A stretch of 64,000 nucleotides of DNA from an uncultured Armatimonadota bacterium (GTDB lineage Bacteria > Armatimonadota > Fimbriimonadia > Fimbriimonadales > Fimbriimonadaceae). Of the stretch, positions 9,540-18,805 are shown piece by piece. The stretch is from positions 62,001 through 126,000 of the forward strand of contig CAIYLG010000008.1 of NCBI GenBank assembly GCA_903927025.1, given 5' to 3'. The notes beneath the pieces were generated by a model that did not search any database, was not told the origin of the DNA, and saw only the letters and a program-made list of their open reading frames with translations. Each line of letters begins with the position of its first letter. Positions within the stretch are counted from its first letter, which is position 1. A program made the translations under genes and the position numbers.

Positions 9540-12500
9540 TTAAGGCAACAGCTTCAATGTGAAATGAATCGTTTGCACAAGGACACCGGTAATGGTCACC
9601 GATTTCGCAGCCCTCACAGAATTCGTCGTCACCGTAAACCTTGCGCTGCTCGCTCCCTCTGGAATCAGAACAGTGCTCGGGACTGTCGCGAACGAGGTGT
9701 TTGAAGACGAAAGCGGCACCAAGATGCCACCCACGGGCGCCGGCTGATTGAGTGTCGCGGTCACTGTTACAAGCTGCCCGCCTACCACCGAGGTGGTCCC
9801 ACTCAACCCAATCAGACTAGGTGACGAAATGATGAATGCGCACGATTTGGAAACCGCTCCGAGACTGGCAGTCAAGGTTGCATGCACGGCAGAGCTCACC
9901 GGCGCTGTCGTAATCCCAAAGGTAGCTGTCACAGAACCGGCCGGAATCAGTACCGTGGACGGAACCATCGCACTCACACTGTTTGAGCTCAGGTTCACCG
10001 TGACGCCGCCCGACGGCGCAGGTCCCGTCAGTCCTACGGTTCCTGTTGATGTCGAACCACCAACCACCGTGCCAGGATTTGCCACGATCGAGTGAAGCAA
10101 TACCGACACGCCGATATTGAAGCTGCACGTCTTGGTTACGGTGCTATAGATTGCAGAAAGGGTCGCGGTTACGGCGGATGACGTCGTGGCTGTAGAAATG
10201 CTAAAAGTGGCAGTCGAACTTCCTGCAGGAATCGTAACCGTTGCCGGAAGCGTCACCAGTCCGCTATTCGAACTGAGCGAAACCGAAATTCCACCAGCAG
10301 GAGCGGTACCGCTGATGCCGACAGTCCCAGTAGCTGATCCTCCACCCGTTACTGACCCCGGTGAAGCTGAGATAAAGTGAAGTTGCGCGGGATAAATCGA
10401 AATCGGTATTGCCTGAGAGCTCGCGCCCGTAGAGGCTGCGATCCAAATCCAACCGCCATTTAACACCGAAGTCGAACCAGAAATGGCTGATGTGCTCACT
10501 GGGAACGTCGTGCTAGTTTGCCCTGCCGGGACCGTCACACTTGCCGGTACCGTCACTCCGCTGTTGTTTGAGGACAGCGAAACAATCGTGTCCACAGTCT
10601 GCGCAGTGTTCAGTCTCACGGTTCCAGCAGCACTGTTGCCACCAAAGATTCCCTGAGGCGCCACGGTAAGCCCAAGACCCAGGCCGCCAGACGGCATCAC
10701 CATCAGTAGTCCTTCTTGCGTGGCCCCGTCCGTTGCCAAGATATTTACACCTGTAACTGAGCTCACGCTTGAGGTCGTCACCGTAAAGGAGGCACTGTTG
10801 GCACCAAATGGGATGGTTATCGAAGAAGGGACAGAGGCCGCTGCCGGCGTGCTGCCATCGGCATTGCTTGCGCTGAGGGCGACTACTTCCCCTCCGGCGG
10901 AGGTTACGTAATGATCGACCTGTATCGACCCCGTCACGGTTCCGCCACCGACTACAAACGTAGATGGGAACTGGACAACAAATACGCTTGGGGTGTACGC
11001 AGTGAGCGTAAGATTTGACATAAAAGTGGTGATAGAGTCAGAAGCACTCAAAGTTATGGCTTGAGTCGACGAGCATGGGTCGGTCCAGACTGGGAACGAT
11101 GCCGTCGTGGCACCTGCAGGAACCGTAATGCCGGGCGGCACTACCGCGAATCGGCTGTTTGAAGCCAGGCTGATTGAATACCCTCCCGGACGCGCAGGCG
11201 AGGTCAGGCTAACCGTGCCAATTAGGCTCCCTCCGCCCATTGCGGAATTTGTGCTGAGGGTGATCCCAGCGAGTGCAGGGGGAGCGGGCACCTGAATCCA
11301 AATCGTTCCGTCGCTAACGGATCCGCCGCTTGCCGCAACCCCATAAAGCGCTCCGCTTGCATCCAGAGCGATATTGCCGCCAGCCCCACTCCCATCTGCA
11401 TTTCCAGAGAAGCTATACAGAACCGAGTAGCTGCCCCCGGCACTGTATTCCCAAAGTGTGCCGTTGGCACCAGTACCACCTGCCGACGTTGTACCAAAGA
11501 GGTTTCCGCTTGGATCAACAGCGACGGACCCGACTGAATAGTTGCCGTCGGTGTCTGGTGCAAAGCTGTAGAGCGCGTTGAACGCCCCAGCCGCCGTTTT
11601 CTGCCAAATGGTCCCACTGCTGTTTGCACCTCCAACAGATGTGGTCCCAAATACATTGCCACTGGCATCGATCGAAATCCCGCCATAAGGCGTTGAACCA
11701 TCCGTTCCACCACTGAAAGAATAGAGATTGGTAAAGCCGCCGGTAGTGAGCTTCCAAACCGTTCCACAGTCGGAATCGCCACCCGCGGAGGCTGTTCCAT
11801 ACAGGTTTCCAGAAACGTCGACCGCCACGCCTCCATACGGAAAGCCGCCGTCAGATCCGTCCGTGAACGAGTAGAGGGTGGAGAACGTTCCCCCCGTCGT
11901 CACCTGCCAAACGGTACCGCTATTGCCAGATCCACCCGAATACGTGGTTCCGTATAGGTTCCCACTCGAGTCAAGCGCAACGCCGCCGTACGGATTTCCA
12001 CCGTCTGCATTGCCGCTGAAGCCGTATAGCAAGTTGAAGGCACCAAGGGTGGTTACCTGCCAAATCGTCCCTCCGCCACCCGTACCGCCTGAGTTTGTCG
12101 TTCCGTACAGGTTCCCCAATCCGTCAAGCGCAATACCTCCCGTCGGGTTGCCACCGTCGTCATTTCCCGTAAAGCTGTACAAAACACTGAACGACCCGCT
12201 TGCGCTCAGTTCCCAAATAGCTCCATAGCCGTATGTTCCACCCTGGTTGGCCGTTCCATAGATATTGCCGCTACCGTCAATTGCAACTCCACCCACCGGT
12301 AGATTCCCATCGACATCGCCAGTGAAAGAAAAGGGACTGTAGAATCCTGCGCTGCCAACCACCGTTAACCCAGCAGTTTGTGATCCCATTGAGGCGCTCA
12401 CTGCCGTAACCGAGGAGGGAGTCGCGAACGACACCGTGGACGTTGTCAATGTGAAGGAAGCCGTTTTGGAATAAGGGGCCACCATCACGGTGGCAGGAAT

Positions 12501-12701
12501 TGAGAGGCCAGTTCCGGTTGCAGACAGTGAATAAGAGTCTCCAGTTCCACCCGAAGCGGAGGATTCCAAAATGGTGCCGGTCACCGAGGTTCCGCCGACA
12601 ACTTGCGTGGTGTTCAGCGTGAGGCTAAAAGAATTCGCACTTGCTGGCGAAGCCAAGAAGAGCCCAAATAGGGCACAAAAAGTAAGTAAGCAAAGCTTCA
12701 T
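9540..12701 (-). CDS. secreted protein: one beta-sandwich-like module, seven TIGR03803-like repeats, six further modules
   Basis: Signal-like MKLCLLTFCALFGLFLASPASA; repeats YSFTGNDDGGNPTGGIALDGLGNLYGTTNSGGTGGGGTIWQVT; C-terminal six modules collinear with the 7168 gene. Confidence 0.85.
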   Translation of the reverse strand: MKLCLLTFCALFGLFLASPASANSFSLTLNTTQVVGGTSVTGTILESSASGGTGDSYSLSATGTGLSIPATVMVAPYSKTASFTLTTSTVSFATPSSVTAVSASMGSQTAGLTVVGSAGFYSPFSFTGDVDGNLPVGGVAIDGSGNIYGTANQGGTYGYGAIWELSASGSFSVLYSFTGNDDGGNPTGGIALDGLGNLYGTTNSGGTGGGGTIWQVTTLGAFNLLYGFSGNADGGNPYGGVALDSSGNLYGTTYSGGSGNSGTVWQVTTGGTFSTLYSFTDGSDGGFPYGGVAVDVSGNLYGTASAGGDSDCGTVWKLTTGGFTNLYSFSGGTDGSTPYGGISIDASGNVFGTTSVGGANSSGTIWQKTAAGAFNALYSFAPDTDGNYSVGSVAVDPSGNLFGTTSAGGTGANGTLWEYSAGGSYSVLYSFSGNADGSGAGGNIALDASGALYGVAASGGSVSDGTIWIQVPAPPALAGITLSTNSAMGGGSLIGTVSLTSPARPGGYSISLASNSRFAVVPPGITVPAGATTASFPVWTDPCSSTQAITLSASDSITTFMSNLTLTAYTPSVFVVQFPSTFVVGGGTVTGSIQVDHYVTSAGGEVVALSASNADGSTPAAASVPSSITIPFGANSASFTVTTSSVSSVTGVNILATDGATQEGLLMVMPSGGLGLGLTVAPQGIFGGNSAAGTVRLNTAQTVDTIVSLSSNNSGVTVPASVTVPAGQTSTTFPVSTSAISGSTSVLNGGWIWIAASTGASSQAIPISIYPAQLHFISASPGSVTGGGSATGTVGISGTAPAGGISVSLSSNSGLVTLPATVTIPAGSSTATFSISTATTSSAVTATLSAIYSTVTKTCSFNIGVSVLLHSIVANPGTVVGGSTSTGTVGLTGPAPSGGVTVNLSSNSVSAMVPSTVLIPAGSVTATFGITTAPVSSAVHATLTASLGAVSKSCAFIISSPSLIGLSGTTSVVGGQLVTVTATLNQPAPVGGILVPLSSSNTSFATVPSTVLIPEGASSARFTVTTNSVRAAKSVTITGVLVQTIHFTLKLLP
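11280..12347 (-). repeat. seven ~50-aa YSF.G..DG..P.GG...D..GNLYGTT..GG repeats inside a CDS
   Basis: Counted directly in the 1053-aa translation; matches the TIGR03803 (gloeo/verruco) repeat pattern; boundaries approximate. Confidence 0.8.
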
Positions 12702-12767
12702 TGCGTTTCCCTGTCGCAGACGCCGCGCAACTCACGGACGTAACTTGCTAATGATCATAACGTGATC
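12702..12767 (-). promoter_or_regulatory. candidate 5' leader element of the 9540..12701 gene
   Basis: Conserved with the 9211 leader; hairpin GATCA-TAACG-TGATC at 12753-12767. Confidence 0.4.
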
Positions 12768-12886
12768 GCCTCAGGAGGTCATATCAAAATTCAAATGCCA
12801 GCAAGACTTACAGCCATTTAAGCCTAATGGTCCTGGCACTTATTCAAATTCTCATCGGGAACTGCACGAGAATTCTCGACCCTATT

Positions 12887-12928
12887 AAAAAGCTGGGCCC
12901 GCTCTAACGGGGGTAGTTAGGAGCGGGC
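12887..12928 (-). terminator. probable Rho-independent terminator for the 13026..13718 gene
   Basis: Minus strand GCCCGCTCCTAAC-TACCCCC-GTTAGAGCGGGC (one bulge) then CCAGCTTTTT. Confidence 0.6.
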
Positions 12929-13025
12929 TTGGAGGGTTATTGAGGATTGGACTTGCGTCATCTAATCTAACGCGCGAGGTCCCAAACCGGTTCCATCGAA
13001 ATCGAAAGATTCCCTTTGATTCCTC

Positions 13026-13718
13026 TTACTGAATCAAGATTTGAGACAGCTCGCCAGAAATGGAACCGGCTCCAGACATCGGCACATTAATCCACTTCGC
13101 GTTAAGCTTCACCGTACTGCCGTCTTCTTTAGAAAGCCAAACCGTGCCCTCTGTCGAGCCGCCTGCGGCATCGGCCTCCTTGATCGTGAACTTCACCCTC
13201 CACGACGGGATCGAGCCGATTTTCTCGTCGCCAAGCAGAGAGTAGGTCGCTTTAGCGGCAACCGCGCCAGTAGCCTTATCTTCCTTAAACTCGTATTCCC
13301 ATTTGTCACCAGTCTGCACGGGCTTTTCCGGCATCACGAATACACTGAGGTTTGCAGCTCGCATCAGGCTGTCATCCGTATGATCGCCGTCAATTTTGAT
13401 GACGACCCCTCGAGGAGAATACGTCGTTGTTGTTGCTGGTGGGGCCGAATCTGCGGGAGCAGCGGTCCCATTGATCTTCATCTCTGAGACTTCCTCCTTC
13501 ACTTGGAAAGCACCTGAATCCTCAACTTTAATGATCTGCCGAGCGGCAATCGCCGAGAAATCAAGCTCCATCCCCTTGAAGTTCAACTTGGCGGTCTGCT
13601 TGTATTTTTTGAATTCACTCAGCTTGGGCACGAGCTTTAGCGTGAATGTGTCCAAAGCGCCGTGAACACCAGCAACAAGGGAGAGGGCACAAAGAAAAAT
13701 CGGAAGCTTAGATCTCAT
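13026..13718 (-). CDS. hypothetical secreted protein
   Basis: 230-aa ORF with signal-like MRSKLPIFLCALSLVAGVHG; followed by terminator-like hairpin. Confidence 0.7.
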   Translation of the reverse strand: MRSKLPIFLCALSLVAGVHGALDTFTLKLVPKLSEFKKYKQTAKLNFKGMELDFSAIAARQIIKVEDSGAFQVKEEVSEMKINGTAAPADSAPPATTTTYSPRGVVIKIDGDHTDDSLMRAANLSVFVMPEKPVQTGDKWEYEFKEDKATGAVAAKATYSLLGDEKIGSIPSWRVKFTIKEADAAGGSTEGTVWLSKEDGSTVKLNAKWINVPMSGAGSISGELSQILIQ

Positions 13719-13776
13719 GGTTCGGTTTTCGATACTGTCCGAATCTTACGTCATCACCACGATCAATTGACGCGAA

Positions 13777-15492
13777 TCAATCTCCATACTGAGCCCGGTG
13801 CAGTCTCATATACGGTCCGCCTGCCGCGACCAAATCCTTGTGACGTCCCTGCTCGGCAATCCCAGATTCATCGACCACGATGATTCGGTCGGCGTTCTGA
13901 ATCGTGGCCAAACGGTGCGCTATCACTAAAGTAGTTCTCCCAACCGATAGTTCCCCAAGTGACTCCTGAATAGCTCGTTCTGTCTCCGTATCAAGGGCAG
14001 AGGTCGCCTCGTCTAGGATCAGGATTGGAGGATTCTTCAGGAAGATCCTCGCAATTGCCATCCTCTGCTTTTGCCCTCCTGAGAGCTTCACCCCACGTTC
14101 GCCAACAACTGTCTCCAGACCCTCAGGGAGAGACTCGACAAAGGGTTCGAGCCGCGCCCTCCGCGCCGCCTCCAAAATCTCGACCTCGCTAGCCCCAAGT
14201 CTTCCGTAGGCAATATTCTCGCGAATGGTCCCACCAAAGAGAAACACATCTTGCTGGACGATACCGATCTGACGCCGAAGACTTTCTATCTTCAAGTCTC
14301 GAATATCGATATCATCAATCGTAATCTTTCCACCCAAAACGTCATAAAAGCGAGGAAGGAGCGAGCAGATAGTTGTCTTTCCTGCCCCGCTAGGTCCAAC
14401 AAACGCGACGGTCTCACCAGCTTGGATAGACAGACTTACTTTGTTCAAAACCAGTCGATCGGGCGAATAGCCGAAACAGACGCTGTCGTACTGAATCGAA
14501 CCCTTCAGCGTGGCTATATCCACCGCATCCGGGCTGTCGGCGATGTCAGGTTCCGTGTCCAGAAGCTCGATGTAGCGCCGAAAACCGGCAATCCCCTTCG
14601 GATAGGTCTCCAGTACAGCGTTGATCTTTTCAACCGGTCGAAAGAAGACGTTGACCAACAGAAGAAAGCCTGTAAATCCGCCAATCGTGAGTTGCTTGTG
14701 CACCACAAAATAGGCGCCTACGATCATAACGAAGAGCTGGACGATCCGCATCGTCATATAGCTCAGGGACATGCTACGAGACATGAGGCGATACGCGTCC
14801 AGCTTGGTTTCGCGATACCTGTTGTTGTCCAAGGCAAAGAGCGCTCTCTCATGATCTTCATTGGCGAATGCCTTGACAACCCGAATGCCGCCAACATTCT
14901 CTTCGATTCGAGCGTTGAAGTCTCCAACTCGCCCAAAGAGCGATCGCCACGTGCGGGTCATTGCGCTGCCGTAGCGCGTCGAAATGAAAGTCATCGGCGG
15001 AACAACAAGTCCGGTAATCAGAGCCAGCTTTGAATTCAGCGTAAACATCAGGGCAAACGAGCCCAGAAAGGTCATAACGGCAACTAAAGCATCTTCGGGA
15101 CCGTGGTGAGCCACCTCACCCACATCCTCCAAATCCTTCGTAACACGCCCGACAAGATGTCCCGTTTTCTGGTTGTCGAAGAAACTGAACGAAAGCTTTT
15201 GGAGATGGTCGAAAATCTTTCGCCGCATCTCGGTTTCGATGGCAATCCCCAAGACGTGGCCCCAATAGTTCATGAAGTACTGCAAGCAGGTGTTGACGAG
15301 GTACACGCCAAGCAGAACTGCACATCCACCCAAGATCAGCCCCCAATTTTGTTGAGGAAGCATCTGATCGATAAACGCGTGGACGGCGAGGGGGAACGCA
15401 AGCTCAAGGCACCCAGAGACCACGGCACAGAAAATGTCCATGCCGAACAGCCTCGTGTGAGGTTTGTAATATTGAAAGAACCTGCGAATCAT
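13777..15492 (-). CDS. ABC transporter, fused permease and ATP-binding protein (MsbA/multidrug exporter type)
   Basis: Walker A VGPSGAGKTT, signature LSGGQKQRMAIARI, Walker B LILDEATSALD; start moved to MIRRFFQYYKPHTRLFG. Confidence 0.95.
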   Translation of the reverse strand: MIRRFFQYYKPHTRLFGMDIFCAVVSGCLELAFPLAVHAFIDQMLPQQNWGLILGGCAVLLGVYLVNTCLQYFMNYWGHVLGIAIETEMRRKIFDHLQKLSFSFFDNQKTGHLVGRVTKDLEDVGEVAHHGPEDALVAVMTFLGSFALMFTLNSKLALITGLVVPPMTFISTRYGSAMTRTWRSLFGRVGDFNARIEENVGGIRVVKAFANEDHERALFALDNNRYRETKLDAYRLMSRSMSLSYMTMRIVQLFVMIVGAYFVVHKQLTIGGFTGFLLLVNVFFRPVEKINAVLETYPKGIAGFRRYIELLDTEPDIADSPDAVDIATLKGSIQYDSVCFGYSPDRLVLNKVSLSIQAGETVAFVGPSGAGKTTICSLLPRFYDVLGGKITIDDIDIRDLKIESLRRQIGIVQQDVFLFGGTIRENIAYGRLGASEVEILEAARRARLEPFVESLPEGLETVVGERGVKLSGGQKQRMAIARIFLKNPPILILDEATSALDTETERAIQESLGELSVGRTTLVIAHRLATIQNADRIIVVDESGIAEQGRHKDLVAAGGPYMRLHRAQYGD

Positions 15493-15539
15493 AAATACGA
15501 ATCTCAGCCACTTGCTACGCGAGCAGGGGCACAAACGTT

Positions 15540-15573
15540 GGTGGGTTCAGCCGCAACTGCGGCTGAACCCACC
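15540..15573. repeat. perfect 16-bp inverted repeat between thrS and the ABC exporter
   Basis: GGTGGGTTCAGCCGCA-AC-TGCGGCTGAACCCACC; no T-run, so not a classical terminator. Confidence 0.8.
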
Positions 15574-15590
15574 TTATAGAGCAACAACCG

Positions 15591-17390
15591 CTATCGAAGC
15601 GGTGCAACTTTTTCGAGGAAGGCTTCCAGCGACATTGCGCCCAAGTCTCCATCTTCTCGGCTTCGTACACCCACAGTGCCCTGCTCAATATCTCTGTCGC
15701 CGAGGACGAGCATGAACGGCACCTTTTGGAGCTGACTCTCTCGGATTTTCTTGCCGAGCGTCTCTCGTCGATCATCCAGCGAAACGCGAATTCCGTGAAC
15801 GTCCCGGAGCTTCTCCTTGAGTGCAACCGCAGCCTCGACGTGTCGATCCGAAATCGGCAGAATCGCTACCTGCACGGGAGACAACCAGTAGGGGAACGCG
15901 CCCGCATACTGCTCCGTCAACAATCCGATCATTCTCTCAAGCGAGCCAAACGGCGCACGGTGAATCATGATCGGGCGATGGGGCTTGCTGTCCTCACCGG
16001 TATATTCCAGTTCAAACCGCTCAGGCAGGTTGTAGTCCACCTGCACCGTGCCCATCTGCCAGTCTCGTCCTAGGGCGTCCTTAATGATTAGGTCAAGCTT
16101 CGGGCCATAGAACGCAGCGTCTCCCGGAGACAGTTCGTAGTCCAGCCCAATCGTCTTGCAAGCCTCTTCGATGGCTGCCGTAGCCGCCGTCCAGTTGTCG
16201 TCGTGACCGATATACTTGCTGCTCGCAGGGTCCTTGGTGCCTACGCGTGCTCGATAATCCTTGAGGCCCAGCCGATTGAGGACTGCCTTCATCAAGTCGA
16301 CGACGCCAATGAACTCGCTGAGCAACTGATCTGGACGAACGAATAGGTGAGCGTCATCCTGAGTGAAGCCCCTCGCACGAAGAATTCCCGTGACCTCGCC
16401 GCTCTGCTCGTATCGGTGAACAGTTCCAAACTCGGCGTACCGAATCGGCAGATCACGATAGGACCGCATCTGAGCCTGATAGATCTCGATGTGGAACGGG
16501 CAGTTCATCGGCTTGAGGATGTAGGTTTCCTTCTCGTCATCCTCCATGAAAGGGAACATCTTGTCTTTGTACGTAATGACGTGACCAGACTTTTCATAGA
16601 GCCGAATGCTGGCAATCTGCGGGGTAATCACTGGCTCATACCCGCGCTTGAGCTGCTCTTCCTTGAGGAAGGACACCATCGTGTCGCGAAGCGTCGCTCC
16701 CTTGGGCAGCCACAGCGGCAGGCCAGGTCCCACTCGCGGCGAGAACATGAACAGCCCTAGTTCACGGCCAAGAATTCGGTGATCCCGTCGCTTGGCTTCT
16801 TCAAGGTTGTGAAGGTGTGTTTCAAGCTCCTCCGCCGATTCAAAAGCTGTTCCGTAGATGCGCGTGAGCTGCTTATTCTTGGAGTCTCCTCGCCAGTACG
16901 CACCGGCGATGGACATGAGCTTGAAGTGCTTGATCTCCTTTGTCGTGTCCACATGGGGGCCGCGGCAGAGGTCAATGAAGCGATGGAGCGTTCCTGCCCG
17001 ATCGGTCCTCTGCTGATCATAGAAACTCACTTCCTCGCCTTCTGGCACGGCTTCCAGCAGCTGGAGCTTGTACTCCGCCACTTCTGGTCCCTGGCCGAGT
17101 GTCGTCTCTTCCAGAATCTTGCTTCGCGCTTCCTCTCGGTTCGAGGCGACAAGTCGAATGATTCGCTGGTCCAATTTGGCCAGTTCCTTCATCTTCGACT
17201 CGATCTTCGTCAGGTCCTCTTCGCGAATCGGGGTCGGTGCCTCGACGTCGTAGTAAAAGCCGTTCTCAATCGGGGGACCAATCGCGAGCTTGATTCCGGG
17301 GTAGAGCTCGGTGAGAGCCTGCGCCATTAAGTGGGCGGCGGAATGCCGGAGACGATATAAATAGCTTTCTTCGTAACTAGGTGCTGCCAT
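15591..17390 (-). CDS. thrS: threonine--tRNA ligase (no N-terminal TGS domain)
   Basis: Editing motif HSAAHLMAQA near the N-terminus; MNCPFHIEIYQ, RYEQSGEVTGILRARGFTQDDAH catalytic motifs. Confidence 0.95.
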   Translation of the reverse strand: MAAPSYEESYLYRLRHSAAHLMAQALTELYPGIKLAIGPPIENGFYYDVEAPTPIREEDLTKIESKMKELAKLDQRIIRLVASNREEARSKILEETTLGQGPEVAEYKLQLLEAVPEGEEVSFYDQQRTDRAGTLHRFIDLCRGPHVDTTKEIKHFKLMSIAGAYWRGDSKNKQLTRIYGTAFESAEELETHLHNLEEAKRRDHRILGRELGLFMFSPRVGPGLPLWLPKGATLRDTMVSFLKEEQLKRGYEPVITPQIASIRLYEKSGHVITYKDKMFPFMEDDEKETYILKPMNCPFHIEIYQAQMRSYRDLPIRYAEFGTVHRYEQSGEVTGILRARGFTQDDAHLFVRPDQLLSEFIGVVDLMKAVLNRLGLKDYRARVGTKDPASSKYIGHDDNWTAATAAIEEACKTIGLDYELSPGDAAFYGPKLDLIIKDALGRDWQMGTVQVDYNLPERFELEYTGEDSKPHRPIMIHRAPFGSLERMIGLLTEQYAGAFPYWLSPVQVAILPISDRHVEAAVALKEKLRDVHGIRVSLDDRRETLGKKIRESQLQKVPFMLVLGDRDIEQGTVGVRSREDGDLGAMSLEAFLEKVAPLR

Positions 17391-17528
17391 AGGTAAAACC
17401 TCCCATACAAAGGGATCAAGTTGTCGAGTGAATTATACTTCCTCGAACAAAACCGCCTGACGCGAAGTCTAGGTGAGTAGATTCGTCGACGAATCAGAGA
17501 ATTTGTCGATCCAGGAGCTCCAAAACAG

Positions 17529-18377
17529 TTGTCGATCCTCGCATTTCTGGCTGCAGCAACCATCCAACAGGCTGGTCAACCCTTCGTGGATCCGAATACC
17601 GCAGAATTCTTGGGGGGCACAAATCAGCTCACGGCCAACCAGCTCCTTTTCTTAAATCTCACAGGCTCAGTTTCATACAAGGGGCGGACGGTGCCCATCG
17701 TCACCAATGTTTACTGGAATGCCTCCATGGGCGGTGCCAACGGAACCGTTCTAACGCAACAGGTCGAGGTGGAATCCTGGTCAAACGGAGCCCTGGTAAG
17801 GCGAATTACCGGAGACGGCAACACCCTGTACAGCTACGATTTGATCGCTAGAACCTACTCTGCGACATCCTACGGCAACGCTTCGCTGACACGTCCCAAC
17901 CTCTATCTCAACGCGCTGCTGAACGATTTGGACCACAGCGTCAAGGGTTACGATGCATACCTGGTGAAGATGCTTCGGCAAATCTATCTACCACCTGTCG
18001 ACGCAACCGGCGCAGCAGTCTTCATTTCTTGGATGCCTACCGCCGTCTCATATCAACTTCAGGGCGCAACAGTGGACCCTGTGAATCGCCAGGTCGGCTA
18101 CACCCCAACTCCCACTGAAAGCTTCTACATGTACAACGGCAGCCCAAAGCGAACGATCGTTTTCGACATGATTGCAGGCTCAAACAACCAGCCCGATAGC
18201 CTCCAGTCTGTCTACTTCAATCAGTTTGAAAACATTGGTGGTCAGCCGCGAATCACCCAGTGGCAAATGAGGCCCTACACGGGACAGGTTTTCAATCCGA
18301 CTTTGTTCCAGCCGTACACCGGAACACAGTTGCGAGGATGGAAGATGGTTGTCTCCGCAACACCGTACTCCGGCTAA
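17529..18377 (+). CDS. hypothetical protein, TTG start
   Basis: 282-aa ORF; AGGAG upstream of the TTG start; no family recognised. Confidence 0.65.
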   Translation: MSILAFLAAATIQQAGQPFVDPNTAEFLGGTNQLTANQLLFLNLTGSVSYKGRTVPIVTNVYWNASMGGANGTVLTQQVEVESWSNGALVRRITGDGNTLYSYDLIARTYSATSYGNASLTRPNLYLNALLNDLDHSVKGYDAYLVKMLRQIYLPPVDATGAAVFISWMPTAVSYQLQGATVDPVNRQVGYTPTPTESFYMYNGSPKRTIVFDMIAGSNNQPDSLQSVYFNQFENIGGQPRITQWQMRPYTGQVFNPTLFQPYTGTQLRGWKMVVSATPYSG

Positions 18378-18805
18378 AGCCGGGCCAAGAATCGGTCCCA
18401 GGCCTCTTCTGTCGGAAGTCCGATCATCAGAGGATCGAAAAGGCCTTCTCGGACGATACCGGCAAACGAGCGCTCAGGTCTGTCTGGCAAAATGAGCGAC
18501 TCCCATTCCTGGTTTGCAGCACCCACATAGGTGCTGGACCAACGACTTTTCGGGGTCACGGCTTCCACAAAGGGGATATGGGCTGCATCCACAAGAAAAA
18601 GAGTTCTGATATGGATCTCTGCGTCAGCTTCTGAAATCAGGCGACTCCAAATTCCAAGTTCAACTTGAGCGCGGGGATCAAACCCACCGATTAAGATGTC
18701 GCCGTCATGAAGTTCAAGTACTTCGCCGCTCAAACTCGCTGCGACGGTTGGGGGAATGGGTTTCGAATCCGGCTCCCACGTGTCAAATTTCGCTCTCCAC
18801 AGCAC
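18374..18805 (-). CDS. hypothetical protein, GTG start
   Basis: 143-aa ORF whose start abuts the stop of the TlpA-like gene. Confidence 0.65.
   Translation of the reverse strand: MLWRAKFDTWEPDSKPIPPTVAASLSGEVLELHDGDILIGGFDPRAQVELGIWSRLISEADAEIHIRTLFLVDAAHIPFVEAVTPKSRWSSTYVGAANQEWESLILPDRPERSFAGIVREGLFDPLMIGLPTEEAWDRFLARL

Noticed and set aside
14251-15033. Plus-strand 260-aa ORF opposite the ABC exporter
   Set aside because: The opposite strand carries Walker and signature motifs; no family resemblance on this strand
17391-17528. Possible T-box upstream of thrS
   Set aside because: No TGGNACCGCG-like T-box core and the space is short; the palindrome there looks like a DNA site
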